Positions 23,064-32,640 are shown, numbered from the stretch's first letter. The stretch: 64,000 nucleotides of DNA from Chitinophagales bacterium (GCA_022360175.1 JAKSDI010000038.1:1-64000); one strand, 5' to 3'. The notes: generated from the sequence alone by a model not told the origin. Program-made: numbers and translations.

Positions 23064-25844
23064 TTACTTTACCGCAGATCGTTTTTTCCCTACAAAAAAG
23101 ATAATAGTGATCAGAGATATCAACATAATAAATATTGTTTTCACATAACTGATCTTAGTCTTGTCTTTATTTAAATAACTCGTAGTGGGAGAACCATAAA
23201 CTCTCCAGCCCGCCCAATAGTGAGGTGTCTGAATAGAAGGAGTATTGAATTTGTCATCTGTTAAGTAATCTAATTTTGCCAAACGCAAAGCCCTTGATGC
23301 AGGGATACCTTTTTGAAGATTTTCATAAAATACTATCATTAATTTAGGAGCCATTTGATCTGACACATTCCATAAATTGCCAACTACTCCATTGACACCA
23401 CTTTCCACAAAAGCTCGCCCTAAGCTGAGAATTCCCTCACTATCATACAATTGCCCATATAGGGATTGGCAAGAACTAAGCACTACCAGATCGCTACTCA
23501 ATCGTATGTTTAGAATATCAAGGTATGTCAACTTGTAATTACCTGTTAAGCTATCTGGATAAAGTAACAAGCTCGACTCAATATTATTTTTGTCGTTAAT
23601 CAGTGTATGAGTTGCAAAGTGGATAATATTGGATTGTGCCAGTAAAGTAGTTACCGTTTTATGGTTTACTTCTTTTCCGATATAACATTTACCACTCCAT
23701 CTATTACTGATTTCCATCACCTCTGATTCTGATTCTCTTAGAGGTGATATGTTTTCCACAAACGAAAAATCATTATTCCTAAAATTGGTTGTATCTAGTA
23801 CTAGATTAGAAAAATAATCATCTGAATAATTTAGTCCAAAACCGGTAAACGCTATATTTTCAGCACTGGAGGTATGAGGCATTACTAATTGCGAGGCATA
23901 ATATAAATAAGAGATATCATAATCGTTTATTAAAAATACATCAGGCTGAATCCATGATGAAGCCTCTTTTGTTATTAAGGCATCAAAGGGAAGGAACCGA
24001 AGAGTTCCATCAGGAATTATATATAAAGTAGCGGGCTGTGAGTGGCTATTTATAGTAATGTATGGATGTATTAATATATCATAAAGGTAAGAAGCATTAG
24101 AAATAAACTGCTTTTCATCTTCTCCACTTTGCCCTGCTTCACTAAGAATTTCAAATATTTGATTGGTCATTGTATCAACCAAGTTGCTCTTGTTAACAAT
24201 ATCCCAAATCAAGGTATCTTTTCCAATTGCAAAAACATGATACTTATCCCCCATCTTTTGATACGCTATAAGCCGGTCGTTAGTAGTAAGCTTTTTTCTA
24301 ATTTCAGGTATGCTTGCAGGTGCATATGTTTGCATATGCTCATAAGCCGGACAAATTTTTCGAATGTCATGCTCTAAATTCTTAAAATTGATGAGTTCAT
24401 CCGGTAAAGAATCTAAAGGAGAATTGCTTAAAAAGTTTTTTAAACTTAACCATTTGCTCATTATCTCATCCGGCAAAGAGCAGTACTCAAGTACTTTCTG
24501 GTCATTTAAAGATTCCATTAATACCTTTGCATTCGATTGTTGGTTCAAAACAAAGGCTCTTTCAAAAATACTTGGGTGATGGCTTGTTTTCCATGAGTGA
24601 TATAGAAATTCTATTGCTGTTTGAGCGTATTCCTTTTCTCTGGAAGCCAACGCATACTTTTCTCTGTTATTAATGACATATGCCCGGTCCATCTTTAGTA
24701 CATCCATTGCTGTTTCAATAAATAGCAAAGCCTTGTTCTTATCTCTGTTTAAATAATCTTCAGATAAGATTAGCCCCTTTAGATATAAGGCTTCTGCATT
24801 CCAGTAACTATTCTTTCCAGCAAGTTTTCTTGTGGAATCTATCCGCTCAATATCGAAGTCATAATGTATAAGTACTCTGTCAACTATAGCTTCTGCTGAT
24901 AGATACTCTTCATTTTCATAGTATAATTTTGCAAGTACTATGCGTTCTTTGATGTATTCCCTTTCTGTAAATTTTCTGGGTATCCTTTTACAAATCTCTT
25001 TTTGCAGGCTTATAGCTTTAGGGAGGTTACCTTTAGCCACTTCTATTGTTTTTTGGGCTGAAAGCATTGCTAAGGATGGGACATCTTTGTGGCCTCTAAG
25101 TAAGGAATTAAGTTTGGCTTCAGCTTTCAATTCCTGACCGTTTAAAACATAATATTCGATGAGAAGAAACTCGCTATCTTTACTTAGCTTTCTGCTTTCT
25201 TTTTCATGCCCAAGTAATATTTCAATAGCCTTATCGATATCACCTTCCCACATGTAAGTTTTAGCAATATGGTCAGTAAGTACATCTTTTTTATATAATA
25301 ACTTAGGGTTTTCCGGAAGCGACTTAAGAGCGAGATATGCATAGCTTCTGGAAGCACTATATTCCTGAACTCTTGAATAGCTATAAGATAAGTTTTCGTA
25401 TAACTTAGATAGTTGCCTTTTATTTCCCGTCTGTTTAAAGTGGTCAATAGCCTTTTGATATGGTAAAAAAGTTGAGTAAATCCGGCCTTGATTCAAATAA
25501 ATAATTCCCTGATGAAAATAAAGTTTGCCAATAATTCCATGCTCTTCATCCGGTATTAAGATTAGCCATGAAGATATACTATCTAAGGCTTGTTGAAGAT
25601 CATTTTGCTTTTTCAGCGCTTTTAAAATTAGACTTGCTCCTTTATAAAACTGCTGCCATTCCTCTTCCTGTCGGGCAACATTTAAAACAAGTGATGCTTT
25701 TTCTATAGCATATAGAAAATTACTATCTCTCAATTCTACAGATGCCTCATCCAATAGATGATCAATATTTCCGTCCTGGGCATTTAAAAGACTAGCAAGC
25801 TGAAAAAAAATAAAAAACAAACCACTAGCATATATAACTTTCAT
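23064..25844 (-). CDS. Periplasmic TPR-CHAT (caspase-like) protease
   Basis: This 926-residue protein has a signal peptide ('YASGLFFIFFQLASLLNAQ'), a long TPR-like helical region (about 30-470), a CHAT domain (about 590-890) and a C-terminal membrane helix ('IFIMLISLITIIFFVG') followed by a basic tail. The catalytic pair is visible: His746 in 'IIHFATHTLIN' and Cys792 in 'LSSCQSLYG', followed by 'EGILSLGRAFVESGVNGVVGNLWNVSD', the usual CHAT ending. Signal peptide plus C-terminal anchor place the protease in the periplasm. It is convergent with the sigma/anti-sigma/T9SS unit. CHAT proteases cleave specific partners; in type III-E CRISPR systems TPR-CHAT cleaves Csx30, which restrains a sigma factor. 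No Cas genes are here. Confidence 0.85.
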   Translation of the reverse strand: MKVIYASGLFFIFFQLASLLNAQDGNIDHLLDEASVELRDSNFLYAIEKASLVLNVARQEEEWQQFYKGASLILKALKKQNDLQQALDSISSWLILIPDEEHGIIGKLYFHQGIIYLNQGRIYSTFLPYQKAIDHFKQTGNKRQLSKLYENLSYSYSRVQEYSASRSYAYLALKSLPENPKLLYKKDVLTDHIAKTYMWEGDIDKAIEILLGHEKESRKLSKDSEFLLIEYYVLNGQELKAEAKLNSLLRGHKDVPSLAMLSAQKTIEVAKGNLPKAISLQKEICKRIPRKFTEREYIKERIVLAKLYYENEEYLSAEAIVDRVLIHYDFDIERIDSTRKLAGKNSYWNAEALYLKGLILSEDYLNRDKNKALLFIETAMDVLKMDRAYVINNREKYALASREKEYAQTAIEFLYHSWKTSHHPSIFERAFVLNQQSNAKVLMESLNDQKVLEYCSLPDEIMSKWLSLKNFLSNSPLDSLPDELINFKNLEHDIRKICPAYEHMQTYAPASIPEIRKKLTTNDRLIAYQKMGDKYHVFAIGKDTLIWDIVNKSNLVDTMTNQIFEILSEAGQSGEDEKQFISNASYLYDILIHPYITINSHSQPATLYIIPDGTLRFLPFDALITKEASSWIQPDVFLINDYDISYLYYASQLVMPHTSSAENIAFTGFGLNYSDDYFSNLVLDTTNFRNNDFSFVENISPLRESESEVMEISNRWSGKCYIGKEVNHKTVTTLLAQSNIIHFATHTLINDKNNIESSLLLYPDSLTGNYKLTYLDILNIRLSSDLVVLSSCQSLYGQLYDSEGILSLGRAFVESGVNGVVGNLWNVSDQMAPKLMIVFYENLQKGIPASRALRLAKLDYLTDDKFNTPSIQTPHYWAGWRVYGSPTTSYLNKDKTKISYVKTIFIMLISLITIIFFVGKKRSAVK

Positions 25845-25894
25845 CAGTGTCAGGATTAGGAAGTTTAGTGTAATAAGTAAGAGAGAGTATTTTA

Positions 25895-26494
25895 TTACTT
25901 TTTCTTCCGAATACGGCTTAGTGTTTCCTGAGATATTCCCAAAAAAGAAGCGATGTGGCCAAGATTAACTCTTTGGGTTACATCAGGGAATATAGATAGC
26001 AATAAGTCGTATTTTTCTTTGGCTGCCATAAACATAAAGCCCTTGTAGAAATAATCGAGAAAAACCATCTGTTCTTCTACCATAATGCGCCCAAAGGCTT
26101 GCATTTTTGAGTACTGGGCATAAAGAAGCTGAAGGTCATCATAAGAAATAGAGCAAACACTTGTATCTTCTGTCAATTCCACATTTTCATAAGATGGTAT
26201 GCGAGCATAGAAGCTACTCCATGAGGTAATTAACTGCCCTTCTCGATATATCCATGAAGTTACGTCTTTTCCATCATGATAATAAAACGTACGTGCAGAG
26301 CCTTTATTAATAAAATACACTCGATGAGCAACCATATCTTCTTTAAGCAATAAATGGTTGCGACTCAATGCTTCAACTTTGCTAACAGCATTTACAGCCT
26401 CTTTTATTTCACCAGGAATTAATACTCTCTCATTGATATAATCAATCAAAGATTCATTGCGAGTAGAAAGTCTAGTGAGTATTGGGGAAACCAT
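25895..26494 (-). CDS. Crp/Fnr-family transcriptional regulator
   Basis: This 199-residue protein has a cNMP-binding fold ('HLLLKEDMVAHRVYFINKGS', 'YYHDGKDVTSWIYREGQLITSW') and a short C-terminal helix-turn-helix, 'RVNLGHIASFLGISQETLSRIRKKK'. The latter is the Bacteroidota Crp-type ending. There are no cysteines placed for an Fnr iron-sulphur cluster near the N-terminus. It lies 50 bp upstream of the CHAT gene on the same strand, so co-transcription is likely. It is an alternative candidate for binding the Fnr-like boxes, but its own promoter shows none. Confidence 0.88.
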   Translation of the reverse strand: MVSPILTRLSTRNESLIDYINERVLIPGEIKEAVNAVSKVEALSRNHLLLKEDMVAHRVYFINKGSARTFYYHDGKDVTSWIYREGQLITSWSSFYARIPSYENVELTEDTSVCSISYDDLQLLYAQYSKMQAFGRIMVEEQMVFLDYFYKGFMFMAAKEKYDLLLSIFPDVTQRVNLGHIASFLGISQETLSRIRKKK

Positions 26495-26539
26495 AATTTT
26501 TTAAAACAAAGATAGAGATATTGGACTTTGAGAAAGGTA

Positions 26540-26574
26540 AAAACAAAAAAGCCCTCACTTTCGTGAAGGCTTTT
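26540..26574 (-). terminator. Rho-independent terminator of the tRNA gene
   Basis: The stem AAAAGCC...GGCTTTT with an inner TCAC/GTGA helix and GAAA loop (26547-26574) is followed on the minus strand by a run of T. It directly abuts the 3' end of the tRNA. Confidence 0.75.
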
Positions 26575-26575
26575 G

Positions 26576-26649
26576 TAGCGTGAGAGTGACTTGAACACTC
26601 GACCTCAGCATTATGAATGCTGCGCTCTAACCAGCTGAGCTACCACGCC
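26576..26649 (-). tRNA. tRNA-Met (CAU anticodon)
   Basis: Read on the minus strand, this 74-nt cloverleaf has acceptor GGCGTGG, D-arm GCTCAGCTGGTTAGAGC, anticodon stem CAGCA/TGCTG around loop TTCATAA (anticodon CAT), and T-arm GAGTG/CACTC around TTCAAGT, ending with discriminator A. Pairs 1-72 and 7-66 are G-U. The absence of the initiator-type C1-A72 mismatch points to elongator Met; a lysidine-modified tRNA-Ile(CAU) cannot be excluded by eye. A perfect -7 element TATCTTTG lies upstream at 26821-26828. Confidence 0.92.
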
Positions 26650-26680
26650 AAGATATATGCAATGCAGCGAAACCCGTATG

Positions 26681-26697
26681 GGCTGAGCTACCACGCC
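26681..26697 (-). pseudogene. 5' fragment of a duplicated tRNA-Met gene
   Basis: The first 16-17 nt of the tRNA (GGCGTGGTAGCTCAGC) are repeated 32 bp upstream of it, in the same orientation and downstream of the same -7 element. The remaining cloverleaf is not recognisable. It is most simply the stump of a former tandem tRNA gene. Confidence 0.7.
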
Positions 26698-26820
26698 ATT
26701 TATCTGTTTTATTTCAACAAACAAACTTCTGTTGAAGTTCCAGTTGTTGAGAACAGATCTTATGCAGCTAAATTTCTAACATTTTAGAAAACAAAGGCTG
26801 CAAATGCTTTTTTGCGGTTG

Positions 26821-26828
26821 CAAAGATA
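26821..26828 (-). promoter_or_regulatory. -7 promoter element for the tRNA unit
   Basis: TATCTTTG on the minus strand matches TAnnTTTG perfectly, with GTTG about 20 bp further upstream as a weak -33 element. The transcript would cover both the tRNA fragment and the intact tRNA. The rest of the gap 26698-27087 shows nothing else I can identify. Confidence 0.45.
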
Positions 26829-27087
26829 AAACTTTTCTTGTATTAAATACAACAATCAATTCAGATTTTTTTTCAACCTAATTAATCTTCAAAAGGCTGT
26901 AGGAAACAAGGAGTTCATTATCATGCTTTTAATGTATATTTGTTAACAACAAAGTGCATCGTCACTATGAAGTTGTTAGAAAATTACTGCGATAGTCAAA
27001 AAGCAGGATAAAAAAAGCCGTTTTTAGGCATTGTGGGTAGTTTTTAAACAACTTCTATAATTAAAACACACTTAAAACCTATTGATC

Positions 27088-28530
27088 ATGACTTATTCGA
27101 GCAAAATGCCCGGATTATTCCTTGTACTTCTATGCATAGGAATATTTTCCGGAATCTTCTTCTCTTGCGAACCATCAATTGAAGAACCACCTGTCACAGA
27201 AGTTAGTCCACCAACAGAAGCACAAAAGCGAGCTATGTTTTATTTTGCCTGGCTCGCAGACTGTACTGCTGATACTCCTGTCCCAGCCAGAAGCCTGGGC
27301 GCAGGGGTCGATTCTCTACAAAAATTAGGTATGAAGCGAATGAAAGGAGCTTTAACTGATAGCATCATTACTAGTGCTATAGGTAATTACGGTACACAAC
27401 CAGTGTGGGGGCCTTATATCAAAGGTAGTTTTCCAGGTAATGATACTGTGCTGACAGACAATCTATTGTATGCCGTCAAGCAGCAAACAGCACCTAATGA
27501 AGTTACTTATGTTGTTGGGGTATCAGGCACCAATATGATTTCGTACTATGGCTGGTTTGATGAAGACTTTAATGTGCAAGGGCATCAGCCCTGGAAAGAC
27601 CCTCACAATGTACAACATGGTTCTATTTCTGATGGCTCTGCCAATGGCTTGAGTATTCTATTAAGCTTAAAGGATGGAAATAAGAAAAACATTCTGGAGT
27701 TTCTTCAAAATGAAACGAGTAATACTTCAACCACTTATAAGATCGCTTGTGTTGGCCATAGCCTGGGTGGTGCCTTATCACCTATACTAGCCTTATATAT
27801 GAAAGAGCGAATCACTGCTTCGAATGTTAAGGTAGAAGCCTGGCCTTATGCTGGCCCTACACCTGGAGATACTGATTTTGCAACTTATCTAGCCAGTAAA
27901 CTAGATGCTTATCATCCAATCAACAATAGCCTGGACGTAATACCCCATGCCTGGGAAATGGATTCATTGGACCGCTTGTGTGATATATATGTGAACCTTA
28001 GTGACACATGTAAATTCTGGCGTAAAGAAAAAGAATATGCTATTGAGGCAGGAACCATCACTTCCGGGCTTGTCAGTTGGGCAAGAGGACAGTCAAAGAA
28101 GAGTGGTATCAAATACCAAATTGCTGGAAACCCTATTACATTTGAAGGTCAGCCAATGCCTGCCGATCCTGGTTTTTGCGATACTATGATATTTGCTCCG
28201 AAACAAATAAAGAAAGAATCACCTGCCTTTTATAACTCTTTGAAAAATGTTGCAGAACAATGCGGAAGCAAGCATTCCAAGGTAAATCATAATATATCCC
28301 TTTTCCTGGTCTATTTAGCCGAATTGGGTTATCAGCATACCACAGCGTACACACTGGAATTTTTCCAGCCGGAAAGCTTGAGAAATGCAGTCCATAAGCA
28401 TGTTCCTGGTTCGGAAGGCAACAAAAATAAAGACGCTCCATACTCCGGTGAGGTAATAATGGGATTGTTAGATAGTACCTATGTTTACCTAAAGAGAGAG
28501 AGTATAACCAATTGTAACTGCCCTGACTAA
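27088..28530 (+). CDS. Class 3 lipase-like lipoprotein
   Basis: The product is 480 residues from the ATG at 27088; an in-frame TTG six bases earlier is less likely. A lipoprotein signal ('LLCIGIFSGIFFSCEPS') is followed by an alpha/beta-hydrolase of the lipase-3 type. The nucleophile is the serine of 'IACVGHSLGGALSPILALYM', with 'EVTYVVGVSGTNMIS' before it and a likely aspartate in 'NNSLDVIPHAWEMD'. The substrate is an ester or lipid, otherwise unknown. It lies alone, followed by a palindromic repeat. Confidence 0.82.
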   Translation: MTYSSKMPGLFLVLLCIGIFSGIFFSCEPSIEEPPVTEVSPPTEAQKRAMFYFAWLADCTADTPVPARSLGAGVDSLQKLGMKRMKGALTDSIITSAIGNYGTQPVWGPYIKGSFPGNDTVLTDNLLYAVKQQTAPNEVTYVVGVSGTNMISYYGWFDEDFNVQGHQPWKDPHNVQHGSISDGSANGLSILLSLKDGNKKNILEFLQNETSNTSTTYKIACVGHSLGGALSPILALYMKERITASNVKVEAWPYAGPTPGDTDFATYLASKLDAYHPINNSLDVIPHAWEMDSLDRLCDIYVNLSDTCKFWRKEKEYAIEAGTITSGLVSWARGQSKKSGIKYQIAGNPITFEGQPMPADPGFCDTMIFAPKQIKKESPAFYNSLKNVAEQCGSKHSKVNHNISLFLVYLAELGYQHTTAYTLEFFQPESLRNAVHKHVPGSEGNKNKDAPYSGEVIMGLLDSTYVYLKRESITNCNCPD

Positions 28531-28552
28531 TTAGTAATCTAGGCTTGAAGTA

Positions 28553-28657
28553 GTCCACTAATTTCACAAATAGCACGAATGTTCATTACTCTATAAAGCG
28601 CCTTTTTGGGCAACAAGCTAGTAAGAGAATTTCGTAAAATTCGAGTAATTAGTGGAC
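28553..28657. repeat. Imperfect 105-bp palindrome, divergent member of the GTCCAC...GTGGAC family
   Basis: The ends are GTCCACTAATTTCACAAATA... and ...TTCGAGTAATTAGTGGAC. They are related to the 67-bp palindromes at 58671, 60795 and 60990, with compensating changes in the stem (CTAATT pairs with AATTAG here; CG pairs with CG elsewhere). The loop is longer by about 38 bp. It follows the lipase stop codon by 22 bp. Confidence 0.7.
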
Positions 28658-28757
28658 CACTATATTTTGCTTACTTACTTTTGCGGTATTCTATAATAAC
28701 TTAAAAGGTTGATGCAAAATCCCTATCATTGCAATCAAACCAACACTTGCCCAAATC

Positions 28758-29030
28758 ATGTCTTCCTTTACCCGATTTCTTACACACGAAGCACTGAACC
28801 TTGCAGTAGGATATTTAGCAGGATTAAGCGCCTCGATATTAGTCTCGCGCTTTTTTGTTAGAAAAGGGCTCGTTAACCTTTGGGGATTAACTAGTAAAAA
28901 ACATGCCCTGTCAAAAGATGATTATGAATGGTTGATGGCAATTGCTTCTTATTTAATAGGACTGATTGTAATGATTGCTGTCAATTATGGTATGAAGCGC
29001 CTCCGTGGACAAACCACTACTACTTACTAA
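28758..29030 (+). CDS. Small two-helix membrane protein
   Basis: This 90-residue protein has two hydrophobic segments ('ALNLAVGYLAGLSASILVSRFF' in part and 'YLIGLIVMIAVNYGM') with a charged loop 'LTSKKHALSKDDYEW' between them. It belongs to no family I recognise. A perfect -7 element, TACTTTTG, lies at 28676-28683, giving a leader of about 65 nt, which supports it being a real gene. It lies upstream of xylB but is separated from it by 175 bp. Confidence 0.6.
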   Translation: MSSFTRFLTHEALNLAVGYLAGLSASILVSRFFVRKGLVNLWGLTSKKHALSKDDYEWLMAIASYLIGLIVMIAVNYGMKRLRGQTTTTY

Positions 29031-29205
29031 TACTAAATAAAGAACTGGCAGTGCCAAATAATCATTAATATTCATACATAGAGTGTACAATTATTATAAG
29101 TTTTCAAAATCACTCACAACATGAAATTATAGTCATATATCACAGTGAATAACAATGAATGTTTCGTAGCTTCAGGCTTAGAAGTTCATCATCAAACAAA
29201 TTTAG

Positions 29206-30690
29206 ATGTATCTTTTAGGCTATGATATTGGGTCCTCATCTATCAAGGTAGCCCTTGTAAACGCACACAGTAGAGAGATAGTTAAAGTAGTACAGTCTCC
29301 TGAAAATGAAATGGACATACTATCTCCACAGGCAGGATGGGCAGAGCAACACCCTGAGACATGGTGGAACAACCTCTGTTTAGCTACTAAGAAAATCCTG
29401 TCAAGTACAGGTATCAACCCTCAGGAGATAAAAGGTATTGGCATAGCTTATCAAATGCATGGCTTAGTAGCAGTAGATAAAAATCAGGAAGTACTGCGTT
29501 CTTCAATCATCTGGTGTGATAGCCGTGCCGTATCGATCGGAGAAAATGCGATGGAAGCTATTGGCCGTGAAAAATGTCTTTCCCATTTACTCAATAGCCC
29601 TGGCAACTTTACAGCATCCAAACTGAAATGGGTAAAAGAAAATCAGGCAGAACTGTATAATAAGATTCATAAAATCATGCTGCCTGGTGATTATATCGCC
29701 ATGCGGCTTACTGGTGAGATATATACAACCGTTTCTGGCTTATCAGAAGGTATATTATGGGATTTTAAAGAGCATCAAGCTGCAAAACTGGTACTGGACC
29801 AGTATGGTATAGACAAAGCACTTTTACCAGATATTGTTCCTACTTTTTCAGAACAGGGTACGCTTACCGATGAAGCAGCAAAAGCGACTGGTTTAGTAGC
29901 AGGCATCCCCATCAACTATCGTGCAGGAGATCAACCTAATAATGCCCTTTCACTCAATGTGCTGGAACCTGGAGAGGTAGCAGCTACAGGTGGCACTTCG
30001 GGTGTTGTATACGGCGTAGTAGATCAACTTAATTATGATCCTCTATCCAGAGTAAATAGTTTTGCTCACGTCAATCATAGCAAAGAACAGATTCGAGTAG
30101 GTATTCTCCTTTGTATCAATGGTGCAGGTAGTCAATATCGCTGGATAAAGCAGGAAATGACTCGCCAGGATATCAACTATGCTGACATGGAAAAACTGGC
30201 AGCAAGTGTTTCTCCCGGAGCCGATGGTTTACGAATACTTCCTTTCGGCAACGGAGCTGAGCGCATGCTCAATAACCGTACTCCCGGAGCCCAGATCAAC
30301 AACCTACACTTTAACAGGCATCATCAAGCTCATTTCTTTCGAGCAGCATTAGAAGGTATTGCTTATTCATTCGTATACGGCATGCAAATACTAAAAAATC
30401 TGGGATTAGATGTCCAGATTATAAGGGTAGGAAATGATAATCTTTTCCAATCTGCTGTCTTTTCTTCTACCATATCCAATTTGATTGGAAGCCGGATAGA
30501 AATTCAGGAAACGACAGGAGCTGCTGGAGCCGCTAAAGCAGCTGGTATTGCTAATGGTATCTATACCTCTGTTAGAGATGCGATGGGAGGAAATAAAACG
30601 ATTTGGGTATACGAACCAACAGATGTAGATGACCTGGCTAAGGACAATTATATAAAATGGGAAGAAGATTTAGAGAGGATGATGTGGTGA
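29206..30690 (+). CDS. xylB: Xylulokinase
   Basis: This 494-residue FGGY-family kinase phosphorylates D-xylulose to xylulose 5-phosphate. The N-terminal ATPase motif 'LLGYDIGSSSIKVALVNA', the substrate region 'GIAYQMHGLVAVDK' with 'IIWCDSRA', the catalytic aspartate in 'YRAGDQPNNALSLN' and 'ATGGTSGVVYG' are all present, as is 'GAAGAAKAAGIANG' near the end. Length fits xylulokinases. It precedes xylA by 182 bp, so the pair forms the standard isomerase route of xylose use. No xylose transporter or regulator lies next to it. Confidence 0.93.
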   Translation: MYLLGYDIGSSSIKVALVNAHSREIVKVVQSPENEMDILSPQAGWAEQHPETWWNNLCLATKKILSSTGINPQEIKGIGIAYQMHGLVAVDKNQEVLRSSIIWCDSRAVSIGENAMEAIGREKCLSHLLNSPGNFTASKLKWVKENQAELYNKIHKIMLPGDYIAMRLTGEIYTTVSGLSEGILWDFKEHQAAKLVLDQYGIDKALLPDIVPTFSEQGTLTDEAAKATGLVAGIPINYRAGDQPNNALSLNVLEPGEVAATGGTSGVVYGVVDQLNYDPLSRVNSFAHVNHSKEQIRVGILLCINGAGSQYRWIKQEMTRQDINYADMEKLAASVSPGADGLRILPFGNGAERMLNNRTPGAQINNLHFNRHHQAHFFRAALEGIAYSFVYGMQILKNLGLDVQIIRVGNDNLFQSAVFSSTISNLIGSRIEIQETTGAAGAAKAAGIANGIYTSVRDAMGGNKTIWVYEPTDVDDLAKDNYIKWEEDLERMMW

Positions 30691-30732
30691 TGTCCTAACT
30701 ACGCTTATCAGCTCCGTCGGGCGAAGAGTGAT
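30686..30732. repeat. Dispersed 47-bp repeat, copy 1
   Basis: The segment starts at the xylB stop codon and shares roughly three quarters of its bases with 45966-46012 (GGTGATGTCC...ATCAGCT...TGAT). Both copies follow a metabolic gene on the plus strand. The rest of the gap to xylA shows no gene. Confidence 0.55.
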
Positions 30733-30872
30733 GTGGTTAAGGTAGGTGATTTATCACATTCCAAATTTGGGATTTTATGGCAGTGATTGGTGAAGAATAC
30801 TGAGAATCTGCCAACTGAACACTGAATACCGCACAACCGATTAAAACATAAAGAAGCATAAAAAACTACAAC

Positions 30873-32210
30873 ATGAATAAGATTCAGCTAACAACTGGAG
30901 ATCGTGAATACTTTAAAGGTATAGGTAAGATTGTCTATGAAGGCCCTGGAACAGATAATCCACTGGCATTTCGCTGGTATGATGAAGACCGTGAAGTGAT
31001 GGGCAAGACGATGAAGGAGCACTTCCGTTTTGCTGTTGCCTGGTGGCATACGCTTTGTGGTACTGGCGGAGATCCTTTTGGAGTTGGCACTAAGCAATTT
31101 CCATGGGCAGGTAGTGGAGATGCCATTCAGGATGCTAAAAATAAGATGGATGCGGGATTCGAATTCATCACCAAAATGGGAATACCATTCTATTGTTTCC
31201 ACGATTATGACCTGGTAGCAGAAGGAGCTAATCTTACTGAAAGCACCAAAAGGCTGGAAATCATTACAGACTATGCGCAGGATAAGCAAAATGCCTCTGG
31301 AGTGCAATTGCTTTGGGGTACTGCCAATCTATTCAGCCATCCTCGTTATATGAACGGGGCAATGACGAATCCAGATTTTCAGGTGGTTGCACATGCCGGA
31401 GCACAGGTAAAAAACGCACTGGATGCTACCATCAAACTTGGAGGCCAGTGTTATGTCTTCTGGGGTGGACGTGAAGGCTATATGTCATTGCTGAACACTG
31501 ATATGAAGCGGGAATTGGAACACATGGCTCGTTTCCTTCACATGGCCAAAGATTATGCACGCAGCCAGGGCTTTGAAGGAGTATTTTTCATTGAACCTAA
31601 GCCTATGGAGCCCAGCAAGCATCAATACGATTTTGACGCTGCTACTACCATCAATTTCCTACGCGAATTTGGCCTGGATAAAGATTTCAAACTCAACATA
31701 GAAGTTAATCACGCTACATTAGCACAACATACTTTTGAACATGAACTGCAGGTAGCTGCTGATGCAGGCCTATTGGGTAGTATTGATGCCAATCGTGGTG
31801 ATTATCAAAATGGATGGGACACAGATCAGTTTCCAGTAAATCTATATGAAGTTACAGAAGCAATGCTGGTGATTCTGCAATCGGGAGGTTTACAAGGAGG
31901 GGGTATCAATTTTGATGCAAAGACACGTCGTAATTCAACCGATATGGAAGATATCTTCTATGCACACATTGGTGGTATGGATGTCTTTGCTCGTGCATTA
32001 TTAATTGCAAATGACATTCTGGAAAAGTCTCCTTATCTGAGTTTGCGCAAAGAGCGTTACGCTTCTTTTGATAGTGGCAGGGGCAAAGCATTTGAAGATG
32101 GTAAACTTCAACTTTCTGAGCTGGCAAATATTGCTGTCAAATCTGGAGAGCCTAGAATAATTAGCGGTAAGCAAGAACTCTTTGAGAACATTATTAATAA
32201 TTATATCTAA
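30873..32210 (+). CDS. xylA: Xylose isomerase
   Basis: This 445-residue class II xylose isomerase interconverts D-xylose and D-xylulose with two divalent metals. Active-site segments are intact: '[10 protein letters not shown]' (catalytic His-Asp), '[17 protein letters not shown]', '[18 protein letters not shown]', '[18 protein letters not shown]' and 'SIDANRGD'. Length and sequence fit the Bacteroidota form. It is cytoplasmic. It follows xylB and is followed after 7 bp by a DUF1330 protein, which is probably co-translated. Confidence 0.97.
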   Translation: MNKIQLTTGDREYFKGIGKIVYEGPGTDNPLAFRWYDEDREVMGKTMKEHFRFAVAWWHTLCGTGGDPFGVGTKQFPWAGSGDAIQDAKNKMDAGFEFITKMGIPFYCFHDYDLVAEGANLTESTKRLEIITDYAQDKQNASGVQLLWGTANLFSHPRYMNGAMTNPDFQVVAHAGAQVKNALDATIKLGGQCYVFWGGREGYMSLLNTDMKRELEHMARFLHMAKDYARSQGFEGVFFIEPKPMEPSKHQYDFDAATTINFLREFGLDKDFKLNIEVNHATLAQHTFEHELQVAADAGLLGSIDANRGDYQNGWDTDQFPVNLYEVTEAMLVILQSGGLQGGGINFDAKTRRNSTDMEDIFYAHIGGMDVFARALLIANDILEKSPYLSLRKERYASFDSGRGKAFEDGKLQLSELANIAVKSGEPRIISGKQELFENIINNYI

Positions 32211-32217
32211 TAAAAAA

Positions 32218-32640
32218 ATGGAAAAGAAAAGCTATCTACATGCCACTCAGGAGGCTGGTAAAGCCTTTTATTTGCGCCAGCTCCCTGGTCCTGTTTCTAT
32301 GCTCAATCTACTAAAATTCAGAGATGTAGCTGATTACACAGAACACCCTGAACTAGCACCTGCTACTCCCCTTTCCGGAAAAGAGGCATATCAATTATAT
32401 ATGGATCATACATTGCCCTTCCTTGAAGATGCAGGCAGTGAACTGATTTTTTACGGCAAAGGAGGGCCTTTTTTAATTGGTCCTGAGCATGAAGGATGGG
32501 ATGCAGTACTCGTCGTTCGCCATAAGAGTACTTCTAAATTTTTAGAGTTTGCTGCCAACCAGGCCTATCTAAAAGGAGCAGGACACCGCACAGCAGCACT
32601 GGCAGATTCTCGATTATTGCCGATAGAAGAAATAGAATAA
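32218..32640 (+). CDS. DUF1330-family protein
   Basis: The product is 140 residues from the ATG at 32218, the first start after the xylA stop; the frame is open further upstream inside xylA but that is not needed. It is a ferredoxin-like fold of the DUF1330 type: 'GPVSMLNLLKFRDVADY', 'YQLYMDHTLPFLEDAGSELIFYGKG' and 'WDAVLVVRHKSTSKFLEFAAN' with 'HRTAALADSRLLPIEE'. Related proteins are small dimeric alpha-beta-barrels with no agreed reaction. Its place in the xyl operon may be incidental. Confidence 0.82.
   Translation: MEKKSYLHATQEAGKAFYLRQLPGPVSMLNLLKFRDVADYTEHPELAPATPLSGKEAYQLYMDHTLPFLEDAGSELIFYGKGGPFLIGPEHEGWDAVLVVRHKSTSKFLEFAANQAYLKGAGHRTAALADSRLLPIEEIE

Noticed and set aside
20150..25844. 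Type III-E CRISPR (Craspase) locus
   Set aside because: The TPR-CHAT and sigma genes suggested it, but there is no gRAMP/Cas7-11, no Cas1, no repeat array, and the CHAT protein here is exported.
26576..26697. tRNA-borne attachment site of an integrated element
   Set aside because: The repeated part is the 5' end of the tRNA, there is no integrase, and only 32 bp separate the copies.
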